Both the position numbers and the translations under genes were made by a program. A DNA stretch of 64,000 bases, taken from the NCBI RefSeq assembly GCF_000006405.1, contig NW_003215582.1:283862-347861 (forward strand), read 5' to 3'. This document shows, piece by piece, positions 11,318 to 24,536 of this stretch (position 1 is its first letter; every line of letters begins with the position of its first letter). This stretch comes from Perkinsus marinus ATCC 50983. Taxonomy: Eukaryota > Perkinsozoa > Perkinsida > Perkinsidae. The notes under the pieces were generated by a model. That model did no database searches and was not told the DNA's origin. It was given only the letters and a program-made list of their open reading frames with translations.

Positions 11318-12067
11318 TCATTCTCGATACTGGTGAGCAGGCGGAGCACAGCCTTTGGGCTTACCACAGACGTCAGAGTATATCCCCGTATTGTAAGCCA
11401 CTCCGACCGTTAGCCCATCTAGCCATTGACTCTCCGAGACAATACCTAGGTCTTGATGGAGACTCTGGTGTCGGCCGTTCACCGGACGGACGACTCCTGC
11501 GTAATCGTATCGATGATTGGCCACTGGCTCAACTCTGCAACTAGTGGTGCTCATATCCTTACCTGCAGCACTGCTGACGAGCCGACCCACACCATCGACT
11601 TTAGTGCTCCCATCACACTGTACATGCCCTTTCCCACTGCAGACGGAACATGTCAAGCCGGCGTGTAAGGCAGTATTGCGGCTTCGACAGTATACATAGA
11701 GAGGACATGCCTCCAGAGTTGCATGACCGTATTTACGACAATTGATGCAGAATTCCTCAGCCCTGCACTCATCGTAACTGTGTCCAGCCTGGGAACATCG
11801 AAAGCAGCGCTTTTCAGGGCATACTGTCGACTTGTGGGGGCCGAGACAAACCCAGCAAACGGCCTCTGTGTCGAAGTATCGTTGAATCTTTGGCCTGACC
11901 ATCTTGGAATCTTTGCAGTGAGCTTCAGGATTCAGTCGGAGATAGTCAGCGAGGTAAGGATACTCTCTCTTCTCGCAGGACAGGGTTAAATCACTAGAAG
12001 ATTTCCCATGTTGCTGGACTTCCTTCAACGTCCTAGTAGTACCAGAGCCGATGGAATTGCTAGTCAT
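11318..12067 (-). CDS. zinc-knuckle (CCHC) protein, Air1/2-ZCCHC7-like
   Basis: A 249-residue frame with a row of CCHC knuckles in residues about 70-155: CWVCLGPHKSTVC, CFRCSQAGHSYDEC, CINCRKYGHATLEAC and CSVCSGKGHVQC, with one looser repeat between the third and fourth. Several closely spaced knuckles with short linkers are typical of the TRAMP-complex RNA-binding subunits Air1/Air2 and of ZCCHC7, which help feed nuclear RNAs to the exosome. The N terminus has a Tyr/Leu-rich helix; the C-terminal 90 residues match nothing I know. There is no protease, reverse transcriptase or integrase frame nearby, so a host RNA-processing gene is preferred over a retroelement Gag remnant. The 3' end faces the PPPDE gene. 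Confidence 0.65.
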   Translation of the reverse strand: MTSNSIGSGTTRTLKEVQQHGKSSSDLTLSCEKREYPYLADYLRLNPEAHCKDSKMVRPKIQRYFDTEAVCWVCLGPHKSTVCPEKRCFRCSQAGHSYDECRAEEFCINCRKYGHATLEACPLYVYCRSRNTALHAGLTCSVCSGKGHVQCDGSTKVDGVGRLVSSAAGKDMSTTSCRVEPVANHRYDYAGVVRPVNGRHQSLHQDLGIVSESQWLDGLTVGVAYNTGIYSDVCGKPKGCAPPAHQYRE

Positions 12068-12321
12068 GCCCGGGATAGAACGAACTCCTCAACCCGAGGA
12101 AAATGATCACACCATAACAGTCGATCAATTTGAAGACTCCGTAAAAGACCTCGGCAAGGGTCGCAATGTCCGTCTTTCCGATCATAACGAAATCTCCCCA
12201 AGAGATTGACTACTTCCAACGTAACAGAGACTAAGTCGTTGGGGTATCATTGCAGTAGTACAGATAGTAATAATAAGCATATCTACAGCGCACGAGCAAT
12301 AGGCAACATCCTCTGATAGGC

Positions 12322-13543
<1,222 letters not shown>

Positions 13544-13806
13544 ATTATTCTTACAGTACACTCCGTTTTGTTCGCCGATTTAGTGACGGCGACAGGAGTT
13601 AGGAAAATCACTGAAACCAACCAGGATTTATGAGCTCACATCAACCTTTATTATACTCATTATTAATATCCACTAATTCACTATACCGTATTAGCCCACC
13701 ACTAACACGAGAACATAGGGCCGGGCTCGACAGGAGACAACAGTCAAATATGATTGCATGCAATAGGGGGCAATTAGAAAAGGTCAATGACACTTCATTG
13801 CAATGA

Positions 13807-16800
13807 CTACTGACTAACACGAAGCTGCCTGATAGCCTCTACTAGAGGCACTTGACTTGACAGAAGCTTCAATTTCCGCAGTGCCAAGGCAGGGAGGAAG
13901 CATACTACCACTGTGAGAAGTAGGATGAGCCAAAAACTGACGGAGCTGAGGGCGCTGTACAGATAACCCGAAGCGTCATCGTCATCAATCGCGGTATCGT
14001 ATGCAAATACGAAAGCAATGTACAACAAAATTTGAAAAAATACCATTGCCAAGATTAGAACCCAGGACCATTCCCGAGTATAGAGTAGTATAAGTACCGA
14101 CACCAATGCTAGCACCGCTGTATAGAGGAGGATAGAGTCCATCCACAAGTCGGAGGCGAGGCCGTGGTCGCCGACAGGAGCACTGTTATATTGTCGAAGA
14201 CCCCATACGCCGAAATAACATACTATCGATTGCAAAGTACCCACAACTATCCATTCTGATAAAACTCGCGGATTGAAATTGTAGTTTGCAGCGGAGCGAT
14301 GATACAATTTGGGGATAATTTGGTATCGCCAAAATGCAGGGGTGACACTCGGCGCGTGAAGTATTCGGCCGTCACCATCAGGCCCATCTAGATCAGGATG
14401 GACGTCGTGGTCAAAGAGGGCCGCAACGGTGAGAGGCAGCACACTGAAAATGGAGTTGTATACCAGAACATAGAAGGAATCATACACTGTTTGGCCGGAC
14501 CATCTCGAGGCTGTACCAAAGTGAAACTGGCAAAGGGTGAATAAGAAGTTCTTGTAGATGAAAAAGTTGATGTAGTGAGTTATGCGTTCATAATTCCAAC
14601 GACCATGATAGAACATAAGCCTATAGAGATCACCAAACCTGCTGATGGCATAATCAGCCGTACCAGCTGCCTGATACCCCTCCTGGCCGAATATACCAAC
14701 ACCAACATGAGCCTGATGTATCATATTGATATCGTTGGCACCATCACCTATCGCTAGGACTCTGCCTCTACCACCAAAGCCATCCTTAAAGAGCCGGACG
14801 ATATCTCCCTTCTGTTTGGGATTCACTCGGCAGAACACAGCCGATTCACACAGCTCGTGGCTAATGATAGAGCGCAGGCGATTGACGCTCCTTGACGATC
14901 GTAGTATAGTCGGCAAGGAAGTTCCATCAATAACGACTGAAAATTTTTGACCAGAAGCACCAGGCTCTGCTATTAGCTTGGATTCTACTGCCATACTCAT
15001 GCCACGAACAAGAGGAGGAGGAGGAGGAGGAGGAGGAGGAGGACCCTGTTGGTGTCCTTCCCGATCCTGATGGTTGTATCGAATGACAATAGCCACCATC
15101 CCAACTATTACTAGCATAGAAGGAAGCCTTGGCCAATCGTTAAACTGGTCGCCCATGATCTCCCAAGTAGCTCGTTCTTCAACTACATGGACTCCGTCAT
15201 CACCTGAAGGGAAGTCCCCAACTATCAAGGCATACTACGACTCACAACGATATGGCATGCCTTCTGATTGGTGCATAGTAGTCAGACTCACACAGCTACT
15301 CTCATCCCCATCTGCTTCCCTACACAACACTCTGTACCTACACATTCCTCATACCACTCCTCGCGCAAATCCTCCCGCCTTTACATATTCTTCGGGCTAC
15401 TCACGAGATTGCAGCTCCTAGCAATATTCACGGCGGTCTCCCGTTTATCGCCAGTAATCATTGCCACAGTTATACCCGCGTTTCGCAAAGCCGCTACAGT
15501 CTGGGGAACACCATCCTGACCATGTGCCGTTGAGGAAATGCAAGATAGCAAGATACCTCCCACTTGAAGCTTATCTTCAACTGCTGTGCACCCTAGCAAT
15601 GTGAATCCAACTTCGATTTTTTCATCGCAGATTTTGGCCACATTTTTCTCCCTCAAATTCACATCGCCAACCTGTGCCTCGTGTAGCTCCTCTGCAATCA
15701 TCTGCCACTCGCTATGCCGCAGTCGACGATATGCGACACATAATGTACCTTCCAGGAAGAAACTCAACCCTAAGGGCCCAGGGGCTCCTGCCGAACCACT
15801 ACGATAGCCCATCTCAGCAAAGTTCTTGACCATCTCCTCAGTATGTTTTAGTGTTCGGTCAAGACCAGCATCAGCATGAACCACACATTTGGAGACTACT
15901 GAACTATCTGCGCCTTTCGTGAACACATAAACATGCTTGTCGGGTGTATCTACACGGAGTGGTAGGCAGTCCCTCACCAGGAGTAGTTTACCAGGACCAG
16001 TGTCCGTCACTACAGTGCTCATCATCCTTCTCTCACTGCTGAACTCCACCACATGCAGCACTCTAAATTCCTTTTTAACCCTTCCCGGTAGCTCCAACTC
16101 TATCGAATGCGGTGTACGATCCGTAAATTGATACCCAAAGTCCGCGACTGCTCCCACCAGTGCACTCTCATCAGGAGAAGTCCCTTGATAAAACACAGAG
16201 TCCTCAGAGCCCATCTCCCCGTTGCTTTCCTGGGCATTATCAACGCCCACTCTCGGCACGGACTTCTTGCGGCTGATATACAGGCAGGGATTGCAGCCAA
16301 TTTCCTCCCTTTTTGGAGTGTCAATGCCTCCCACATCAACTCGCCATTCCGGTACTCTTCGACAGGAGTGATTAATGGCCAGAGCCAGAAGAAAGAGCTC
16401 CAAGTTTGGGTCTACCCCGGGGCCAGCCAAGGCCTTTCGAAAACGATTGATCAACCCCGGGGAAGGGGGAAGGACATCTGTGAAATGAGTATGCGTCTTC
16501 GCATCGCCGACCTCGCCCGACAGAACACAGTCTTCCGCCGGGAATTCTTCGGAGTACGTTTTGCCGCCGACCGCTGCGCCCTTAAATTCCATCTTATTGC
16601 AGGTGAGTGTACCCGTCTTGTCAGAGAACACGTGTGTCACCATCCCCAACTCTTCATGCATGTTCTTAGCATTACACCGAGCATGGAGATCTCTGCACAA
16701 AAATGCCCATGCCAGGGATCGAACCCGGGACCTCCCCTCATACTACCTTTCTTCGTCGTATAAGTGTAGGTCCCACTCTATCAAATAGGACTGTGCGAAC

Positions 16801-18756
16801 TTGATGACATCCACGCTGACCCAGAGTGAGACCGGTATCAGAGTGTTCAGCAGGAGGAAATATGAGATGTAAGTCACAACCTCCGACTGATAAGACAGCC
16901 CCTCGAGGTACCTAACACCAGCGAATAGCTAACAAACAACACGTGCCGTAATGCACTTCTACCATAACACGCACTGATAACACGAACATGATCAGCAAGG
17001 AGGTTTATGCCCAACAAAAGCTCAACAACAGTGAGCTGTTGAGGGCCAAGACCCTAGGATAACAGATCACGCACTCAATGGATGATGGAGCCGGAGGAAT
17101 TACATCACCTACATCCCACCATCGCGACTACCATGGTGGATCTGCCTCGCTCCCCTCCTCCCCTGCCCGTGTAAAGGTCGACGTTATTATAGTAGCAGCA
17201 GCACATAATACGTTGAGGAGCGCGAACAAGACCAAGACGTATTCATTCATAGCCTTATCGACAGTACTCTGCTTACGTGGTCCCATAGAGTGAGCTGATG
17301 AAGAATAACAACTACTAACCAACACTGTTGATTCCACTCCTACTATTACCATGACTATTCAGCATCGCCTTGGTCTCGCTCCCCGCATACACCACTACTC
17401 CTACAGCCCAGGCGGTATTACGCAAGCTGCACCCTCGGAGCATACTAAGGAGTATGTTATTCTGGAGGAGTGTGCATACTGCAAACTCTTCCACGGGCGC
17501 GCGCGAAACGCGGAAACCGCATAATCGATTTTTAGGCTATTATTATACCAGTAACAAAACAGAAATGATAACAGATTCTGAATCTACGCAAAATTCGCTA
17601 TCGTTTAGCCATTTCGGTTTTCTCTATCCATTTTGGACACTATATCAAGAAAACCGGTCATCCGTGAAGTACAAACATGACAAGTCACTCACACATTGTC
17701 AATGGTGATCGCCTGAGACCTTTCCGTTGCCTCACAGTTGTCATCACCCACCGTTAGTGTACCTTGAAATCTGTAAGGAAGTAAGAAAAGCATTCAACCA
17801 CACAAGATGCCTCATCCAGCTCTTACTTCATCATATCAGTGGTAGGAGCTTCAAAGTCGATGGAGAGCCTGCTGCTCACCAACAATGACAACTCCTGTGC
17901 ACTCTCATCCTCCGACAACTGACAAGGTATCGCAGTGAACCCCAGAGCAAAAGAGGCTACGTCCGTGACGATGTTGTGACCTTCAAGAGCTACGCGCCTT
18001 TCTCCAGTGCTTTCTTCCACGGTATCTGCACTTCACAGCTCTTGTACAGTGGACGAACTATGACCTTACCTGATTCGATGATGCCGGACTCACTATTCCG
18101 AGTGGTAGAGCTCATCGCCAGCACTGTCCCAACCAACTTAGGAGCCTCTCTCGTCTTGAGATTAGTCTCCCCATCCAGGTTACTCGTCTCCATATACGCC
18201 ACCGATCCAGTCTTAGCATTCTCAGCATGTGAGGACAATAATAATACCACATCAGCAGGTAGCTGATCCCACTCCTTCACAAGAACGATTTCCCCAGGGT
18301 ATATATCGGACCATTGTCTTGAGACCACACGCCCACCCTGGACCACCACATGGCAACGGCCACGGTTAGTCTCCTTATCACGTAGGTAGGCTTGGTACTC
18401 CTCAATGAACTCTCGGCCGACCGATACGATAAGCACGAAAATCAGAGGAGCCACAGAGGCAAAGGGATTGAGAGAGCCTACGTCGGGTACGTAAGCTAGA
18501 ACAGCAGTGAGGAGGAAATAACAGTTCGACAGCCTTCGGAACTGGAAGACTATACATAGTGGGAGGAAGGTAAGCCAAGTATACGCTCGTGTAGATATGC
18601 TGTTATTGCAATATGCATAAGAACTCTCACCTAAGACGAAATCATAAAGGGTAATAATAGAGCCGACTCTTTCTTGCTACTACCAACAACAAGATGACGA
18701 AGTTGAGGATGAATCGCAGTGACAACTTTAGAGAGGGAAGTCCTCCATAGCCGCAT
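13807..18756 (-). CDS. P4-type ATPase (phospholipid flippase), copy A
   Basis: Large membrane pump moving phospholipids from the outer to the inner leaflet. The start [12 protein letters not shown] at 18756 was placed by matching copy B: exon 1 (18684-18756) ends in phase 1 and joins through a 53-nt intron to [14 protein letters not shown]. Along the protein: first helix pair; actuator loop [11 protein letters not shown]3-4 ([15 protein letters not shown]); phosphorylation motif SDKTGTLT; nucleotide-binding [16 protein letters not shown] and [21 protein letters not shown]; hinge [15 protein letters not shown]; then six C-terminal helices ending LRQLRVSQ-like residues. Catalytic motifs are intact. 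A run of about ten prolines, encoded by a GGA/TCC microsatellite at about 15011-15043, lies before the KFSVVIDG segment and may be exonic or intronic. About ten or more exons. It sits 385 bases downstream of copy B, same strand. Confidence 0.88.
16555..16735 (-). repeat. near-identity tract shared with flippase B (181 bp)
   Basis: Aligned by eye to 22324-22504 with one mismatch in 181 bases. It covers the SDKTGTLT exon and the tRNA-like intron and crosses both coding and intronic sequence, while flanking coding sequence is clearly diverged. Confidence 0.85.
16693..16746 (-). other. 54-nt intron of flippase A made largely of tRNA-like sequence
   Basis: The intron between codons for YDEER and DLHARCN begins GTAGTATGAGG and then consists of a tRNA 3' half with B box (GGAGGTCCCGGGTTCGATCC), a short CTGGCATGGG piece, and ATTTTTGTGCAG that supplies the polypyrimidine tract and 3' splice site. 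The last 43 nt match the equivalent intron in flippase B with one difference. Confidence 0.7.
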
Positions 18757-19141
18757 AGAAGGAAGCTGATCACTACGCCTAAGGTCAAACCCACAAAGCT
18801 GTTGTCACCGTGAAACACAACACCATACTTTGATGACCAGCAAGTAAAAGGGAATATTCCAAGTGAAATACAGGCCAACAAGTCATCATAACCAACACTA
18901 TCATCATAATGGTATTATCAGCTACTAGAGCCACGGCCTGCTCCAGAGGCATGAAGTGTATATACGATCCATATGGTCAAGTCTTAGAGCAATATCTAAG
19001 TATTCAGATAGGCTCACTCATACCGATATGCTCAGTACAAAGAGGCGTAGTAGTAGAAGGACTATGACTACAGTGAAACATCGAATGCTGTCCTTTTTGA
19101 CACAATAACTATCAGGCTGACGACGACCTACTGCTATTTAC

Positions 19142-22100
19142 TCATACTACAGCTCCAACTCTATCCACACAACGGTAGTTGTTATCGCTATCATGTTGTT
19201 GCTGATTAGAATGATGATGATGATGCCTCCGTCGATGACGGTTCTCTTTGCGAGTTTTTCGCTTATACGACGCCCTCATCTCCTGCAACTGGTCCGAGAA
19301 GTAAGCGTGGTCCGTCAGTCCACGTAGTTTGGCAGCACCAACTATTGGTAATACACAAGATGCAGTAATAAGCAAGAGGATGAGCCAAAAGGTGATGTTG
19401 CCAGTGGTTGCCACAGCCTCGCGATAAACATCACTACCAAACCATAGATCATATATGTATACGAAAGCTACATATATGACTATGTTCAGTATCGTGTTGC
19501 AAAAGATGAACAGTTTCGTCCACTCTACTGTATAATAGAATATCAGCGTCGTGACCATCACCATTATAAACGAGTACAGAAGAATTGACATCATCCAGTA
19601 GGAAGCGACATGACCGTTGCTGAGTAAAGGAGTACCCGTATAACCCCAATACCCCCATACCGCGTAGAAGGCGACCAACGATTGCAGTGTTCCAATGATA
19701 ATCCATCTAAGAAGAATTGACGAGCCAAAATTATAATTCTCATTGGTCCTATGATACAGCCTAGGCACCACTTGCTCATACCATTTATCAACCGTAAGGC
19801 CAGTGGGATGAGGCATCCGACCACATCCCTTGGGAGCAGGAGCGTCCAAGTCCGGATCGATGTCCTTATCGAAGAGGGCCGCAATGAAAAGGGGCGCCAA
19901 ACAGAATACAGAATTATAGGTGAGAACATACCAACTCTCGAAAACCGTTTGACCCGTCCAGTAGGATACTATGCCGAACCAGAACTGGCACAGCGTGTAC
20001 ACAAAGTTCTTGTAGATGAAGAAATTTATGAAATGTGTATTACGCTCGTAGTTTATCCGACCATGATAGAACATAAGCCTATAGAGATCACCAAATCTGC
20101 TGATAGCATAATCAGCCGTACCAGCTGCCTGATACCCCTCCTGTCCGAATATACCAACACCAACATGAGCCTGATGTATCATATTGATATCGTTGGCACC
20201 ATCACCTATCGCTAGGACTCTGCCTCGCTTATCGAGACTGGCCCTCACTAGATGTACGATCTCCCCCTTCTGTTTGGGGTTCACTCGACAGAACACAGCA
20301 GACTCGCATTGACCGTAGGTGAGCACCTCCAACAACTTCTTCCTACTGGTCGGGTTCACAAGTATAGTAGCTAGACTTGCACCATCAATGACCAGCGAGA
20401 ACTTCTCAGTTGTCGTAGAGTTCCCATCCGGTGTGCTCACGCCACGTGCTGATGCCACCCTCATCGGAGAGGACGCAACTCGGGATGTGTTCGATGCAGT
20501 TCGAGAGACGAGTCTTTTGGCCTAATAAGATAACAATTTGATGGAAGTGTGGTAAGCTACTTCTCCATGCCCGGCCAAAAAAACACCAAGTTTGGCACGT
20601 GAATGTCACCTGTTGTTCGTTGCGAATTTTATCCTCAATGTCCTGACCTTCCCCAGTGAGCTCCCATATCGCTCGTGGATTAGGTCCCAGTAGCATATCA
20701 CTTTCATCAGGGTCGCCGTCCTCATCCAATGAGCCAGGTTCGAGCGGTGTATTCACTCCCAGTGCCGGCTCTTTGGCCTCTACAGAAAAGGCAACAGGTG
20801 ATACACTCATCGCGAAAAAAAGCAGATAGATCATCGTCGAAATTGGCCACAATCGTTACACAGAGCCATTCCAGCTGCGGTAGAGTTTAGAGAGGAATTA
20901 CGTATGCGAGAGCCATAACTAACCCCGTCTGGGACCCACCTAGAAGTTGCTGTAAACTCCTTATTGGGACGAAGTTACCACCACCGAACATGTTGTTTTG
21001 GCTCATCATCGTATACCTAATATTGTCTTCCTCTGCCATAACCTCTGCCGTCTCTACACATGAACTACTACACATTCTGTTTGCTGGTGACTAGTCGACA
21101 GCTCCTGGCGATGTTGATCGCCGTTTCCCTTTTATCACCAGTTATCATACAAACCGTGATATTGGCATTACGCAAAGATGCAATGGTCTCAGGGACCCCA
21201 TCCTAAGAACAGTTCAAATCCGACAAGCTGCGAAAAAGACACCACGTCAATTTTACTTGTAGTTTATCCTCTACTGCTGTGCACCCTAGCAAGGTGAAGT
21301 TTACCTCAATCTTCTTGGCCTCTATCTCGCTCACTAGACGCTCCCTCTCTACCACCTTGGTCTGGGCAATATCGATCTCACTCTGGATACTCTTCCATGC
21401 TGATAGCGACATCGTACGATAGGCAACGCATAGCGTACCTAAGGAGATGATGCACCAACAGGCCTACACAGGTAACGCGACCACTGCATTCGTGAGAGAC
21501 CCTTCCTCATTGAGACTTACGGAATCCCGTCTCAGCAAACCTTGCAACCATCCTCTTAGTATGTGTTCGAACCATATTATCATCGCTGGTATTATTAATA
21601 CACTTGGGTAAAATAGAGCTATCAGCTCCCTTAGTATAAATGTACACAGGCTTATCGTCAGTATCTAACACCAACACTCTGTCACCACCACTGTCACCAC
21701 CACTGTCACCACCACTATTACTACCAGCTGTGTCATTGTCAGTTGCGACCACCGTCATCATCCTCCGCTCACTAGTGAACTCAACCACGTGTAAGAGCCT
21801 CCAGGTCTTCTCAGTGCCATCAGGCAGTCTGACCATCTCCACCTCAGGTGTTCGGTCAATAAAACGTATACCAAAGTCAGCCGCTGCGCCCACCAAAGCG
21901 GTCTCATCTGGAGACGTGCCTTGATAACTATCCGGCTCTTCGGCATCTCCCTCGTTCAGCCCGCCCGCACCACCATCCATCATACCTCGACCTAATCGCC
22001 CCGAATCATCCCCGTCATCCCCCCTCTGTTCCTGTCCCTTCTTTTTCTTATTGAAAAGCTGTATGCAACCAGTGAGTATCTTCGCTGGCTCCTCTGCCAT

Positions 22101-24198
22101 ATGCTGAGGATCTATATGACCTCCAGCGACATGCTCACAAGAATGGTTCAAAGCCAGGCACATGAGAAATTGCCCCATTGCCGAGTCCACGCCATCGCGA
22201 TGTAACTCTTGTTGCAATAACCCAATGAGCTGCAAGTTGGTTGGGAGGACGCCCGAGAAGACCGCGTTGCACTTCTTTCCATCGGGGACCGAGCCAGGCG
22301 CCGGGGCGTTAAAATCGAGAGAATACGTTTTGCCGCCGACCGCTGCGCCCTTAAATTCCATCTTATTGCAGGTGAGTGTACCCGTCTTGTCAGAGAACAC
22401 GTGTGTCACCATCCCCAACTCTTCATGCATGTTCTTAGCATTACACCGAGCATGGAGATCTCTGCACAAAAATGCCCATGCCATGGATCGAACCCGGGAC
22501 CTCCGAAACTCACCTTTCTTTATCGTAGAATTGATTATCCCACTCGATGAGAAATGACTGGGCCAACTTGAGGATCTCGAGCGTGACCCACAGTGACATC
22601 GGTATCAATGTATTCAACAGGACGAAGAATGCGAGGAAGTTGATAATAGGATTTTGATAACTCAAACCCACCAAGTACCTAAATCGACCCAACATACCCT
22701 TTCCCGTTCAATCCGATGATAATATACTACTACTACCAAGGAAAGTCCTCATCCTCTGGTGAGGGCTCCGTACTGAAAACGATAGTGACGATGGCACAGA
22801 GGATCACCAACAACACGACCAGCCAAGTAACATAGGCATTTTGCTGATTCTCCACCGTAGAATGCTTAGATGGATGTAGACCAGCGGCTGAGATTGCAAC
22901 AATATTACCAAATAGGTATGGAGATGATGAATATGTACCTCTACTATTCATCTCAGCTTTGCTATCATATCCAGCATAAGTCACCATACCAACGGCCCAA
23001 GGAGTGTTACGAAGTTTACACCCACGTAGGAGCCTGATACTACCATAATCACTCTACGTGGAGTAATAATAATACTCACATGTTGTTGATAGACAACCCC
23101 TCAGCAAAGCCCTCATCTTCCGTGTTACTGAGCGGAGCAATGGTCCCTTTGAACCTACCAACAGCACACACTATTGGACCGCCCCCTGGCCATCTCAACT
23201 GCGACTCACTTGTACATATCAGCATGAGGAGCTTCAAAATCCATCGCCATGGATGATACCAAACGCCCGAGAGAGTCCTCAGCATTGATGCCAGTAGCGA
23301 ACCGCTTGACAGTCTACCGAAAACGAAGGGGGATGAAAACATTAACAAGTTTTATCAAGTACCATCCTCTCCACTGGTGATCCCTGTTGTACGCCTGCAG
23401 TGCTCGAATCGGGCTCGGTAGTAACTGCAGGAGGGACTGACAGGCTTATAGCATAGACACTGGAGGAAGGAGCAGCATGAACACTACCTGAAGTCTTGGA
23501 TCGCCGTGTTGTGAACTCCGAACCAGCAGCGACCATCTTTCCAACCAACTTAGGAGCCTCTCTCGTCTTGAGATTAGTCTCACCATCCAGGTTACTCGTC
23601 TCCATATACGCCACCGATCCGGTCTTAGCATTCTCCGCGTGTGAGGACAATAATAATACCACATCAGCGGGAATAGGCTCTTGATCCATCACCAATACCA
23701 CATCACCCACACGGAGATCAGACCAGGGGACGGCCACCACTGTACCGTCCTTGTCGATCTTGTGGGTCTTGGTGGAGTTAGTTTCCTTATCTCTATTATA
23801 AGCCTGATATTCCTCGACGAATTCTCGTATTTCCGATACTACTAATACGAATGCCAAAGGAAAGAGAGCCGACACTGGGCTTAGAGACGACACGTCGGGT
23901 ATGAGCATTACCACTGCGCTCGCGAGGAAGAAGAGATTCGAGAACTTGCGAAATTGAAATAGTAATGACAATGGTAGAAAAGAAATCCAATTATACCGAC
24001 GAGACGATACACGATTATCATAGTACTCGTGGTTGGGCACACCTGATATAGAAATACTACTACGATGCGCTGCCTGTCGCTCCTGTGGTCATTACCAACT
24101 TCAACATGTCGGTAAGGGGCTTGGGCCGAATCGGCCCGATCCCGCCGTCTGACCTTCTTCCAAGCTTGTCGAATATGCTCAGCGACGTAATCAGACAT
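19142..24198 (-). CDS. P4-type ATPase (phospholipid flippase), copy B
   Basis: Paralogue of copy A with the same order of elements. ATG at 24198 gives [18 protein letters not shown], then a 53-nt intron in phase 1 and [18 protein letters not shown], the usual P4 N terminus. Actuator [11 protein letters not shown]4 [78 protein letters not shown]; six C-terminal helices. Insertions not in copy A: a [11 protein letters not shown] repeat in the nucleotide-binding domain (about 21690-21720), and a C-terminal tail rich in Arg and His ([10 protein letters not shown]) ending DRVGAVV. All signature motifs are intact. The upstream gene starts 339 bases away on the other strand, so the 24199-24536 interval is probably a shared divergent promoter. 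Confidence 0.88.
22324..22504 (-). repeat. near-identity tract shared with flippase A (181 bp)
   Basis: Partner of 16555-16735, one mismatch. Two further shared tracts are 20058-20226 (with 14600-14768, three mismatches in 169; [15 protein letters not shown] region) and 23541-23668 (with 18129-18256, four mismatches in 128; DGETNLKTR region). Confidence 0.85.
22462..22513 (-). other. 52-nt intron of flippase B made largely of tRNA-like sequence
   Basis: Begins GTGAGTTTC, then GGAGGTCCCGGGTTCGATCC, ATGGCATGGG and ATTTTTGTGCAG. It lies at the same position as the 16693-16746 intron and in the same phase; the exon before ends YDKE plus two bases of an Arg codon. Confidence 0.7.
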
Positions 24199-24536
24199 TC
24201 AAATGAAACACTATTGGCAATCCCTTTTCCTACTCCCAACACACATAGCTAGCCTCGCACTGGGGAGTGGCTGGAAGAGACAGCTTATGCGAGACGATGC
24301 ATGTAGAGCGCTACCCGGGTGAAAGTAATCCAACACTGGTAGACTCAGAGATATTCCTTCACTTTGGCTGTAGACATTACCACCATCCATATGCGGTAGT
24401 AGTGCGCACAAAAATCACTTACATGAATCGATCATAATGGCGCGCGCTACTCGCATTGTAACTCACCTAGGGTGATCTTGCAGGTATACAGGCTGTTTGA
24501 ACGGTAGTTTTGTAAAGCAAAGTTGTTTGTATCAAG
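24199..24536. promoter_or_regulatory. putative divergent promoter between flippase B and Lys/Glu-rich gene
   Basis: The two start codons point away from each other with 338 bases between. I see no TATA box I would trust. The assignment rests on gene orientation alone. Confidence 0.35.

Noticed and set aside
11318-12067. Retroelement Gag remnant, suggested by CCHC knuckles
   Set aside because: Several knuckles in series with short linkers, an otherwise normal frame, and no reverse transcriptase, protease, integrase or terminal repeats nearby; an Air1/2-type host protein fits better.
18642-18881. Hydrophobic minus-strand frame that looked like a small membrane protein between the two flippases
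   Set aside because: A different frame of the same DNA gives flippase A's first exon (ATG 18756, donor at 18684), matching copy B in phase and sequence, so the hydrophobic frame is a shadow.
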